From Phycomyces nitens (lineage: Eukaryota > Mucoromycota > Mucoromycetes > Mucorales > Phycomycetaceae), in NCBI GenBank assembly GCA_022702545.1, contig JAHRBC010000001.1, forward strand, positions 4,712,001 to 4,776,000: DNA of 64,000 nt, written 5' to 3'. Each line of letters begins with the position of its first letter. Positions within the stretch are counted from its first letter, which is position 1. The notes beneath the pieces are model-generated. The model was not told the origin of the DNA and did no database searches. It saw only the letters and a program-made list of their open reading frames with translations. The position numbers and the translations under genes are program-made. Shown here piece by piece: positions 27,201-38,261 of this stretch.

Positions 27201-30200
27201 TCTTCCCAAAATACCCTGACAAAGAACTGGCAATCACGAGCGTCTTGTTCGGCTCATTGATTCAACATCATCTTATATTATATCCGCCTCTGGGATCTGC
27301 CCTACGATGCGTGCTTGACTCTTTGCGTAAACCTTTCGGGTCAAAGATGTTCAATTTTGGACTCCAGGCTCTGACTCAGTTTCAGTCACGTCTACCCGAA
27401 TGGCCTAAATATTGTGCTTATTTGTTGCAAATTCCACAACTCCAGCAGGCCAAGCCTGAGCTTATACGCTTCATTAATGCATCACTACAGACGGACCAAA
27501 TGCAGCACCAACAAGAGGAATCGATGATGCCCGATATGTCTGCTCAACCTGATATAATGCCTCCTCCTGAACCAAAGGCAGCCAGCCAAGCAATTGCCTT
27601 TACGACCTTGAAGGTTCCAGCCGTACCAATGAGTGCCGAGAACATCAATTACGAGATACCACCAGAGTTGACTCAAGACAAGATTCTGTTCATTATAAAC
27701 AATCTTGCGCGCAATAACCTAGAAAGCAAAACATCCGATCTCCTCAATTTATTGGATCAGTCGGCTTACCAATGGTTCAGCAACTACCTTGTCGTAAAAC
27801 GTGCCAGTATTGAACCAAACTACCAGGAATTGTATCTTCTACTTCTTGATGCTGTGGAGAGTAAATTGTTGTATCAGCACGTCCTTCGCGAGACATATGC
27901 CAATATTCAGATCCTGTTGAATTCTGAAAAGACCGTGTCTTCTTCTTCGGAACGAACCCTATTGAAGAACTTGGGTGCTTGGCTAGGAGGAATGACATTG
28001 GCTAGAAATAAGCCTATCAAACACAAAAACATTGCATTCAAGGTAATTATTAACACCACAAATCTCTCTCTCTCTTTCTCTTTCTCTGCGTTTTGGGCAA
28101 GGGGAACAATACAGAAAAGAAGACTAAAGATTATGTGTAGGAACTTTTACTAGAAGGCTATGATAACAACCGCCTGATTGTGGTTATTCCCTTTGTTTGC
28201 AAAGTGTTGGAGCAATGCAACAAGAGTAGGGTGTTTAAGCCTCCAAATCCATGGCTTATGGCCATATTGAAATTACTGGTTGAACTGTACCAGTTTGCAG
28301 AGCTGAAATTAAATCTTAAATTCGAGATTGAGGTTCTTTGCAAGAGTTTGTCATTGGAATTGAGTGGTAATGTCTTTTACAAACAAGAATTCTGGAAAAT
28401 GTCCAAGTGTAACCGACAAGAGGCTCATAAAAATAACCATAGATATCGAAGCAACATCTGTACTGAAAAACAGACAACCCAAAGACAGTAGGACGGTCTT
28501 GGCCGAGATGTTGGCCAGAGGAGATGAGTCCTCTTTAGTGAATCATGGAAGACCTATGCCTGGAGGAAACGCGATGCTTCATTCTGTTGTACCAGATGCA
28601 GGATTCGTTCCCGAGATGGAAGAGTCATTGATGATTACATTGCCAAATCTTGCGCCTTATATCAAATTTAACCCTCAAATCATTATGTATGCTACTCAAC
28701 CAGGAGCAAAGCGCCTAGTTCTGCAAGCAATCAATCAGTCTATTCGTGAGGTTTGTTTTTTGACTATATCGTATTAGGCTTGGAAACATCAGCTAAACAC
28801 ATTCTTGTAATATGACCAATCCAGATCATCGATGCAGTTGTAGAGCGCTCTGTGTCTATTGCTACTGTCTCTACACGTGAACTCGTCATTAAAGATTTCG
28901 CAATGGAATCTGATGAGATCAAGATGCGTAAAGCAGCTCATATTATGGCTCAAAACCTTGCAGGATGTCTTGCCATGGTGACATGCAGAGAACCTTTGCG
29001 TCTAAGCCTTACTGCCAACTTACGCAATATATTTTTGGCCAATGGACTTACCGAGGTAATGTTGGATCTCGTTTGAAAGAAGCCCGAGACAGATAAGTTT
29101 AATCTTGAGCTCTTGCTGATATATCAAATAAATTTATAGGTTGTGGCTGAACAGACTGCACATATGACTGTGATGGATAATCTGGAATTGGTTTGTGCAG
29201 TGATCGAAAAGGCTGCAATGGAAAAGGCTACTATCGATGTAGATGAGACTATGATGAATGCTTACACTGCCCGCAAAAAGCATCGTGAGCAAAGACCTGG
29301 TCAGCCTTACTTTGATATGGAGATTTTCTCTGTTTCGAGATACCCGTCAACTTTGCCTGAACTTCTCCGTTCAAAGCCTAATGGTCTTCAGCCTAATCAG
29401 CTTCAGGTCTACGACGACTTTGCCAGGATCCCCAGATCAGCATCTTCGACCAACCAGTCCTTTGAGGGCGAGAGAAGTTCTCGTGTTAATCGTCAAGAAG
29501 GCGGTCAATTTGGCTATGGCTATGGCAATAATGGTCATTCAGTGGCCTCAGTTGGTGGAAATGTTGGATTCGATGGTCTTTCTGGCCAGCCCAGTGCTCA
29601 CCAGATCCTCGAGCGCTTCAGCCAGTACATGTCTGACCTCGAGAAGCTCGCAAACCAGACCAATGTATCAAGCTTTAGTGCCTTGCCCAACCATCATGAC
29701 ATCCGGGCAATCATCCGCCAAATCCCTGCACTAGCCGCATCGAGCTTTGACAAGGAAGAGGCTGCACGTAACTTTGCTCAAAAGGTTGTTCAGTTGCTTT
29801 ACAAGAGTGAGACCCAGCTCTCAAGAGAAACATTCGTGGTTCTCCTTGAGAGTCTGTGTGGAGTTGCACCAAATGTTGGCACACTTGTCACATCATGGTT
29901 GACTCATGCGGATGATGAGCGCAAGTACAATGTCCCTGTGACGGTTGCTTTGATCAAGTCAGGCTTGATCCATCTTCCCGAGCAAGACCCGGAACTTGGA
30001 CATTTGATTGACAGTGGACGAACAAGTGCAATTGATTTTACTGCTAGACTGATTCGTGCCTGTGTATTTGGAGAGAATCCTCTGGCCAATCCCCAAGACT
30101 TTATGTCTTCACTCGAAGCACTTGGTAGACTGCGTGGAAATGTACCTGAAAGTGTATTGATGCTTATGGAAGACATTCGCCGCTACTCTCAACACCAAGT

Positions 30201-31911
30201 AAATGATGCTCAGGACATTCGTCGCTTGGCCCATAATCAGGTCAAAGATCCTCAAGAAGATGAGCCTTCTCTGCGTAGTCGACTCGAATACCTATTCACC
30301 GATTGGGTTCACGTTTACCACCGTAACACAACTACTGAAAAGGCTCAAAATGCATTCATTGCTCAGGTTGCTCAACAAAGTATTCTCAAGGTTGAGGACG
30401 TGTCAATGTTGTTTTATCGTGTTTGTATCGAGGCTTCAGTAGAGCATGCAATTAAGTTCAAGGAAATCCCTGGCCAATCTCCCAGCCTCGCTTACCAGCC
30501 AATTGACGCCTTCTCTAAATTGGCGATTGGAATCGTCAAGCTCCAGACAGATCCTACCAATGTTAACCATAATACAGCCAAGGTGAACGAGTTTAACAAG
30601 GTCACTTCTGTGATTCTGCTTATCCTTGCCCAGCACCACGAACAACGCCAACAAAAATTCAACCAACGTCCATTTATGCGCCTGTTTACCTGCTTGTTGA
30701 GTGATCTTCATGCGGCAGAACACCAGCTTCAGTCGGTCTATATCCCTCTCCTCACTGCACTAAGCAATTCCTTCCATATGCTTCAGCCTTCATACTTTCC
30801 AGGATTCACCTTTGCTTGGCTCCAGTTGATCTCTCACAGATTGTTCATGCCAAAATTGCTATTGACAGAGAATCAGAAAGGATGGCCTACCTTTCAGAGA
30901 CTTCTCATCTGTCTATTCCAGTTTCTCGTTCCTTTCCTTCGCAACGTTGAATTAAGAGACACGACCCGTATGCTGTACAGAGGTACACTTCGTGTCTTGC
31001 TCGTATTGCTGCATGACTTTCCCGAGTTCCTTTGCGACTACCACTACAGTTTCTGTGATGTGATTCCATCATCCTGCATTCAGCTCAGAAACCTTATCCT
31101 GAGTGCATTCCCTCGTAACATGCGTCTTCCAGATCCATTCACTCCAAACCTCAAGGTGGACCTCTTGCCAGAGATCAACCAATCCCCGCGCATCTTGTCT
31201 GATTATGTCGAGCCTCTCAAGGCAAACGACTTTAAGCAACAAGTGGATGAGTTTATTGAGTCTCAGACTCCTGAAGATTTCTTGTCTGGGCTTCAGAACA
31301 AGCTTCTGTTGAGTCCGGAACAGAAAGAGGCTTCCAATGTGGTGACAAAATACAATCTTCCAGTGATCAATGCACTTGTGTTCTATGTTGGTGTTACGGG
31401 AATTACCCAGAGCATTCCTGTTAATCAAGGTTCGCCCATGGAGATTTTCCAACATCTCTTGAATGAACTTGATTCAGAAGGTAAATATTACACACCAGGC
31501 TCTTTTGTAATATGTATTGGAATCTAACTGTATATATATTGGCTAGGTCGTTATTTGTTCTTGAGTGCAATTGCCAATCAGCTGCGCTATCCCAATAGCC
31601 ACACACACTACTTTAGCTGTGTACTTCTTTACCTCTTTGCTGAGAGCAACAAGGAGATTGTAAAAGAGCAGATCACGCGTGTGTTGTTGGAACGCCTTAT
31701 TGTCAACCGCCCTCATCCTTGGGGATTGCTGATTACATTTATCGAGCTTATAAAGAACCCTCGCTACAACTTCTGGAATCATTCATTCACACGATGTGCC
31801 ACTGACATTGAACGTCTGTTTGAGAGTGTCTCTAGGTAAGTCCTACACACAATAGGTCTGTGAAATACCTGAAAAATAACCTTGTCACTTAGATCCATCA
31901 ACCAAATCTAA
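24245..31911 (+). CDS. NOT1: CCR4-NOT complex scaffold subunit Not1
   Basis: This is the largest gene here, spread over many exons. N-terminal HEAT repeats include [11 protein letters not shown] and [20 protein letters not shown]. The MIF4G module that binds Caf1 is coded about 26,990-27,470, with [20 protein letters not shown] and [12 protein letters not shown]. The CNOT9-binding domain (about 28,850-29,450) has [20 protein letters not shown]. The C-terminal NOT module continues to [20 protein letters not shown]. Not1 scaffolds the main mRNA deadenylase. The ATG at 24245 is the first in frame; the last exon (from 31893) adds only SINQI before the stop. Internal exon ends near 25,500-26,550 and 28,030-28,450 are approximate. 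The linker near 29,430-29,610 is Gly/Ser-rich. Confidence 0.96.
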
Positions 31912-33210
31912 ACAAAAATATGGATACATCATCTTCTTGTCCAGGGTTGTATAATCACTTCATGAACATAATTTCGATTTCAAAATACCTACCTTGTATG
32001 AGTGACTCTACACTTTCTTATTTTCAGCAGAGCAAGTCTCTATCTCTTTATATCTATCAAACATCTTCCCCTTTCTATCACTCAATTCACTCTCCCCCTC
32101 TTCCTCTCTTCTTCTCTCACTCCCATTTTCTAACCTCACCTTAACTTTGCTCAATAACATGTAAACTCTGATTTCATCATTTTTTTTTCAACAACGGAAA
32201 AAAAAAGATCATACACATTTGAGCAAGAAGTTGTTGGCATGAATTTGACGAAGAAGAAGAAAATGTATTATTTTTCCCTTTTTTTTTCATGTAAAAATAT
32301 ACGCTGGCTCAATGGATTCTTTTTATTATTCTTGTTATTATGAGTGAATTTTTATGAATTGGGCGCATTTGTGGTTTGTCTGAGGAGGGGATATCTTGTT
32401 GATCTCTCTGGGACCACTTGGGTATACAAATTATTTGCAAAAGAAGTGTTAAGCATAAAATTCATGTGGTATACAAGTATCTGTTTAACCGAAAGTATAT
32501 GCACTGAATGAAGAATATGTATATAGACAAGCTGTAGGCTCTAGCACGCTACTCTTTACTGGGTCTATAAATACTCGTCTTGACTTAACAGTCAGCAAAA
32601 GGTAAGAACGAGGGCTTGGATTTCATGTTTCGACGGTTTCGATAAGGAATATAGGATGCCTTTGATTATGCCGATATTCTATGCAATCTAGGCGTCCCAT
32701 GCGTTATTTGCGAGTATTATTTATTATATTCATTAAAAAAGGAGGTTCTGAAGCTATCCAGTCATCTATTATAAACGTGTTTATTGTAGGAGACGCTTAC
32801 TCATATTTCTCTTGCTAATTCAGTTTACCAGCCTTTGTTTCTGCTGTTGGCGGTCATTTCGGCATGATATCGATATTTATAATAAGCTACTTATTTCCCA
32901 CCATTTAATGACTTATGTACTTTGATGTACGTTGCCTTGTATGCACTTGATCTTTTAATACTAATTATTTTAAGAGCAACTTCTCTCCTTTTAAGGCTCC
33001 TGTGAGTATTCTGTTAAGCTGTCATTATGATACAAACCGCAAAGATCTACTTATTATCTAAAGGAAACAAGAGGAAGTTCGGCTGTCAAGTCATCTGGTT
33101 CATCTTGAATTTCCTTACTTTGGGCTGTGCGCAATGGATTTCTAACTAGATATTTAGATAGTTGTGTATATAAATACCTGCTCCTTAGCTTCAGTTTGGC
33201 TTTCCTATAC
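31912..33210. other. Intergenic, AT-rich
   Basis: About 1.3 kb between NOT1 and the next + gene. The first 240 bp is CT-rich and probably NOT1 3' untranslated sequence. No convincing exon or RNA gene was found. Confidence 0.5.
33167..33174 (+). promoter_or_regulatory. TATA box of the membrane protein gene at 33211
   Basis: TATATAAA lies 37 bp upstream of the ATG at 33211 and supports that start over the GTG-initiated longer frame. Confidence 0.45.
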
Positions 33211-34044
33211 ATGCCGCCAATATCAATGGCACCATCTGCGGCAGTGGTGATAGAACAAGGCGATATATTATTAGCTGATCCTGCATCGCCTGAGAATCAG
33301 CATAACCTGCTTCGTGATTCAGCCGTATACAACTACTATGTCCCGGTTATCCTGACGTTCATTTCTATTGTCTACCTGAGTACTTATATCTACAAGTCCG
33401 TCCACTGGTACCGTATCAGACGCCGGAAACGGAGACAGCGACTGGATCGCTATCGAGTCCATCAATTCTGGGAGAAACGCATGATAGCTCTTCAAATCAA
33501 CCAGTCATTACTTCCTCCTCCTACTCTGACTTCATTTGCACTGCCCAGATCGCAGTCTTCGCCTTGCAAATCATTCTATACCAGCGATCCTGTCTCATGT
33601 TCAACCCTTGGAGGCTTACAGCGGCCTCATTCGACACTAGAGACCATTACATCCGTTATTTCATTACCCTTGAATACCACACCTTGCCAAGTGGTCACTA
33701 AATCGGGTTCTATATCTCTTCCTATTCCAAGCGCCTGTTCATTTGACGAAAAGGAAACTACTGCGACTGAACTCTCGCCTACATTTACAGCCCACACCAA
33801 CTATGACAATAGATCTAGAAGACTGGGTCATAATGATCGGGCACAATATCGGCACATTCCTAAATTATTTAGAAAAAAAGAAGAAAGACAATTGGAATTG
33901 TGGAAATGGAGTCTTTCGATGGGCTATTGTCACTATGCGCATGGCAAACTCTTGGACGATTTGATTGCTGAACTTCAAAAGCGCGAGCAAGATGTTCTGA
34001 CAGGGTCAATTGCTGAAATGAATTCGAAAAATGAAATGAAATAA
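33211..34044 (+). CDS. Single-pass membrane protein of unknown function
   Basis: One uninterrupted frame of 277 residues. A short N-terminal region is followed by one hydrophobic helix (about 50-70, YVPVILTFISIVYLSTYIY) and at once by a strongly basic stretch (RRRKRRQRLDR), predicting a cytosolic C-terminus by the positive-inside rule. The rest is Ser/Thr/Pro-rich and ends in a more ordered segment with Trp and Tyr (LWKWSLSMGYCHYAHGKLLD), which may be a conserved fungal motif. I do not recognise the family. The ATG at 33211 follows a TATA box and sits close to the helix. It faces the 34763-35329 gene. Confidence 0.65.
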   Translation: MPPISMAPSAAVVIEQGDILLADPASPENQHNLLRDSAVYNYYVPVILTFISIVYLSTYIYKSVHWYRIRRRKRRQRLDRYRVHQFWEKRMIALQINQSLLPPPTLTSFALPRSQSSPCKSFYTSDPVSCSTLGGLQRPHSTLETITSVISLPLNTTPCQVVTKSGSISLPIPSACSFDEKETTATELSPTFTAHTNYDNRSRRLGHNDRAQYRHIPKLFRKKEERQLELWKWSLSMGYCHYAHGKLLDDLIAELQKREQDVLTGSIAEMNSKNEMK

Positions 34045-34762
34045 AGCAATTGTTTGGGACCTCGGGTTAATTAAATTTATTATTGTCCAAAACTATTATT
34101 ATTATTATCATTATTTTTATAAATTTAATATGATTAAGGGATAATTTAATACAAAGGAGATTTCTTGCTTTTTTCTTTCTTTTTTTGGCTCTAGGGATAG
34201 TAAAGACAGATCCAATTGCTTTATTTTTCCATAAGGGTGGTAATAAAGTATTATTTCGAACCAAAACAAGCATACGAGTATATGTCAAATCCTGCGCTTA
34301 CAATGCTAATATCTGTATCTATTCTTGTTGCCGATCGATTTTGGTATTGTTGTCATGGATCATTGTTTTGCGCGTTTAGGTTCTGACAATAGCCAAGACA
34401 TATTTCATCATATTGAAGCATTGACCATCTGCAGATGATCGTGCATTAACACATTCTATCATTCAACAATGAACGTTTTCTTTTCTTTTTTCTTTTGGGA
34501 TGTTTGCTGTATTTATGATATGTTTATACACACATATACGTAGCATTTTGCTTAGATTGCCATGAAAAGGAGTAAATGAAGAGGCAAAATGTTACATGAA
34601 TGAATAGTCAAAATATAAAAAGAAAAAGGACTATGGGATAATTTACACAGAAGCTGTTATGCCAAGACCACCTTACCGAGAAAGAGGCCGAAAATGAGCC
34701 ACAACTTCTTATTTTTTTTTAAAGAAAGTTTCTTTTTTTTCTTTTTTGGTCTGGTGTGCTTG
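34045..34762. other. Intergenic between convergent genes
   Basis: AT-rich, with an ATT microsatellite-like run near 34097-34118. It serves as 3' flank for both neighbours; nothing coding was seen. Confidence 0.5.
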
Positions 34763-35329
34763 TTACCAGACATGATATGATGAAATAGACATGCGATGCA
34801 TTGTGGCAGCCTCTTCATCACGCAAAAGTTCTCCAGGGGATGGTGGAACGAATGAGGAATTATTGCTGCTATTAGCACTGTTAATATACGGGGCCGTGAA
34901 TCGGGAAGGACTTCGGTAATACCCAGCCCTGTCCTCTTCTCGCTGTCGAGCCAGCGACATGAGGATAGGATCTGTACTATCATAAGTAGCTACTGGTTTT
35001 CCAGAATTGGACTGATGACTCGAGTACGAATATCCATCTTCAAACATTGTAGTCTGGTCTGTACGGTTGTACTTCTTGTTCACAGTAGGAACAAACGGCT
35101 TTGGAGGATGTTGGAGTATGGACGAAAAAACAAGGTCATGGCAGGTTGGTGATGGCGGAGAAGTAGAACGGCGCTTGTGTTTGAAGTTCTGTCGGAGACA
35201 GAAGACCCAAACAAGTACACAAAGTGCAATGACAACGAGGATGGCAAAGACGATGAGAACAATGACAATGGGTGACAAGTCAGGGGAAGCCTTATGGCTT
35301 TCGGCGGTAGTAGCTGGTGGTGGGTTCAT
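34763..35329 (-). CDS. Single-pass membrane protein of unknown function, Pro/Ser-rich tail
   Basis: A 188-residue frame from the ATG at 35329. The N-terminus is short and Pro/Ala/Thr-rich, followed by a strong transmembrane helix (about 20-42, VIVLIVFAILVVIALCVLVW), a basic stop-transfer stretch (KHKRR) and a Ser/Tyr/Asn-rich cytosolic tail ending SISSYHVW. This resembles fungal plasma-membrane or cell-wall-linked proteins with a small ectodomain, but no signal peptide is visible. An upstream exon is possible, because the frame stays open until a stop just before 35351. The family is unknown. Confidence 0.65.
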   Translation of the reverse strand: MNPPPATTAESHKASPDLSPIVIVLIVFAILVVIALCVLVWVFCLRQNFKHKRRSTSPPSPTCHDLVFSSILQHPPKPFVPTVNKKYNRTDQTTMFEDGYSYSSHQSNSGKPVATYDSTDPILMSLARQREEDRAGYYRSPSRFTAPYINSANSSNNSSFVPPSPGELLRDEEAATMHRMSISSYHVW

Positions 35330-35719
35330 TGGGATGCCATCGGAAGACACCTCTTAGCTTGGGAGTGCTTGGTAAGTAGAAAGGAATGGAAAGGTTGTAT
35401 GTCTGTCACTAGAATGGGAGGAATTTTGAAGGATCTGCAACGTAATCACAACCAATATACGCAGCCGACCAAGCTCCTGACTTGACTGGTAAAGGACAAT
35501 TCTTGTTCCAAATACATAGCCCAAAAAAAAGGGTCCCCTTCATCTGCATTCGATAGATCTTTCCAAGCTCTTTATATATATATATATATAATGTGTATTA
35601 CACATATATAATCTTGGATACTCCGAGAAAAAGGGGTCTCTTTGTCTTGCTTTAGAATCAGCCTGAGATCTTGCGACAAGTATAATGAATGGAAGATGGA
35701 GGTTTATTGTGTGTAGAGA
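35330..35719. other. Intergenic: upstream of the membrane protein, downstream of CK2 beta
   Basis: Contains a (TA)n run at about 35574-35590. No clear coding exon, although a leader exon of the 34763-35329 gene could lie here. Confidence 0.45.
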
Positions 35720-37089
35720 TTAGAGCCAGCGTCGAAAAAAGCTATTGAGGCCCGTCTCCCTAATCCGCCATCGTTCTGTTTGATTCGTCAACCTCTCCAA
35801 GCTTTCTTCCACTTCTTGCCTCTGTTCCACCGCCTGCGATGGGACCGGCTAACGAGTGTTTGTTTTTTTAATCCATGAGAAGATGTGCCACAACGAAGAA
35901 GCTCGCCTCAGCGTGCTGTGACATCGCGTCTGTTTACCTTACCCACCGCCTCTTCTTCCAAAGAGTCATCGTCCGGGTTTTCTCGCTCTTCTTCCATGTC
36001 CTCACTGTCTTCATCATCCACATAATTACTTGGTCGCATTCGAAGCCATTGCATTCTCGGCCCAGCCTGTGACTTTTCGTTCACACGGAAGCCAAAGATA
36101 CGGGGCTGGTAAATATGTCGCTTGGGGGCGGGAACCAGCTCAGGGTAGGCAAGAAAGAGGAGATGGTGGTAGGTCGATCCAAAGTGAGCACCTAAAATGA
36201 TGCATGGAACATTATATTTTTTTCTTATTTTTTTTTAGAATTTAGGGTAAAGAAAAACAAAAACAAAAACAAAAAAAAATTGTCATGGTAACGAATTAGT
36301 AACCATGGTAACCTTACCATCGATGCACTGATGTACCGAACTCGGGGCACTGTAAAGATCCATGCAACGGGGGCAATACATTCTGATGCTCTCCTGTCCA
36401 GCCTCTTCAAAACGACCACAGGGCAGGATTGGGCACCGTCCGCAGTACACGCGCGGACAAAACCCAAACTGTCCCGAAGCATACCGTTCTGCCATCAATC
36501 GCTGGCCGTTACGTGTGAGCAAGTATCGCTGGTGGATGAGTCCATAGAGCATCACCGCATAAGGCTCGACTAGTCTGGGCTCCACACGACCTTTCTGATG
36601 AGTTTTCAGGCTGCCTTCTTTCCAGAACCCATCGTTCTCATCCTCATCGTCTTTTAGGGTGGCGTCGTCCTTGGATTGTCCATCATCGTCGGTATATTCT
36701 TCTGGCTCAACATCCAGGATCATTTCCAATGCTTCATTGTAGTATGGCACCAATGCCGACAATCCAGTAAGATTAAAGTCGTCTTCAATAAAGTCTTCTG
36801 GTACTTCTGCATAAAACTCATGACCCGACAGCGAGCAGAACCAGCTAATCCAACTCTGAAGAGAACTGCTTGAATTTGTCACAGAGTCATCTTCTGGCTC
36901 TGATGAATCTTTAGCATTCTATCCACATTGGTCATCTGTCTTACCAAACTTGAAATCAGCACCATCGCCTGTATTTACTGCTGTCGAGAAAAACCTGTCC
37001 ATGCCAGGCAAACTATCGTGGGAGATGGCAAAATCAGGGAAAATCAAAGATCCAAAGTGTGACTGATAGAAATGTGAGACGCAGTTCAT
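35720..37089 (-). CDS. CKB1: Casein kinase II regulatory (beta) subunit
   Basis: Exons on the minus strand: (36979-37089), 36318-36918, 35938-36191 and 35720-35848, all joining in phase. The core starts SWISWFCSLSGHEFYAEVPE and contains an acidic loop, MLYGLIHQRYLLT and the zinc ribbon (CPRVYCGRCPILPCGRF, then MYCPRCMDLY) that makes the beta-beta dimer, then HFGSTYHHLLFLAYPEL and YQPRIFGFRVNEKS. CK2 beta steers substrate choice of the constitutive kinase CK2. Compared with animal CK2 beta there is an acidic insertion of about 30 residues before the zinc ribbon, a very acidic segment (YVDDEDSEDMEEE) and a separate last exon coding for a 42-residue charged tail. The first exon is uncertain; translation may start at the Met at 37002 or further upstream. 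Confidence 0.93.
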
Positions 37090-38261
37090 GAGAATGGGCA
37101 CCCGGACGGAGGTCCAACTGAAACAACCAGACCAGAAAATAGGGTCCCATTATTTTTATGCTTCTCCAACTATATATAAATGTGTATATATGTATATATG
37201 CATATGTGTATGTATGTATGTGTGTGTGTGTATCTGTGTATCTGGAATGATCAGTATAATCTCTTTATATATATATTAGCTGCTGTTTTCTAACCACAAT
37301 ATTTTGGTTAAACACTGGCAAGCCACTTGGAGCGTATTTGATTTCTTTAGCCTTTGAGTTTCTAATTCCCGACAGTATTGTCTAAATTTATATTGTACAT
37401 CGCAAATTGTCAACAATTGATTGCCTTTGATGGTAATAAGTACGAGACCCCAACAACGCAGTCCGTTTGTGTTTTACCTTGATGGCTCAAAATAATGTCT
37501 TTTTTTTTACCGGTAGATATGGTCTGTAGAAATATAAAGAGGTTTAATACTATTTTCCATTATCCAAGCATAGTAATTTTTATTGACAGCATTTTGTCTG
37601 GGTTTATAACGAGCCGTCGTAAAACTAGTTTTTTTGCAAGCATTCGTTACCTAGGAGATGGGATGATTTAGCGCGTCTATTTTTTTTAAACATTCTTTAC
37701 GATAGACTTGTATATTCAGTTGCCTAGCAACTATATACGTTTTTTTTTCTGGGCCAGAGGAAAATGTCCTCCAAGCCACTGGTGTGATACTTTTAAAGAG
37801 ATTGAGAAGAAGTTGGGTGCTTGGATCCATAAACTCTAATGGGTCTTTTTGAACTAGGCTCTGGGTTTGAGTAGGGTCTTAATTGGGGACCCCATGTATA
37901 AGGACAGAAAGACATATTTTCTAGGCTATGAATATCATTATGCCTTTCACCAGGATGAGGTTAATTGAAAGCGTAGAATCTGTTGAATGAATCACGTCAC
38001 AAAGGAACCCTCAGGAATATGCATGAATGATCTGGCATTTTCTTGTATATTCTCCATTATAAATCAAAATTCAATGTCCGCTATGTTACTCCGTTCTACG
38101 CTCGTCATGCTAGACCTTTAGCCAACCAAATTCAATCGATTTTTCCTAAAATTTCTTTTACGTTCTTCATCAATGCTTATAAAAACTGACATTGTGGGAT
38201 TGATGGATTCTTTACTTGTTTATTTCTTTATATTCTCAAGAACCCAAAAAATAACTTCAAT
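37090..38261. other. Intergenic between divergent CK2 beta and HSP70
   Basis: About 1.2 kb of AT-rich DNA acting as a two-way promoter region. A GTAT/TGTG microsatellite lies at about 37185-37233. I looked for heat-shock elements (inverted nGAAn repeats) near HSP70 and found only imperfect matches. Confidence 0.5.
38178..38184 (+). promoter_or_regulatory. TATA box of HSP70
   Basis: TATAAAA is 78 bp upstream of the HSP70 start codon, a normal spacing for an inducible fungal gene. Confidence 0.5.

Noticed and set aside
37900..38160. Heat-shock elements upstream of HSP70
   Set aside because: Only imperfect GAA/TTC clusters are present; none gives three well-spaced units.
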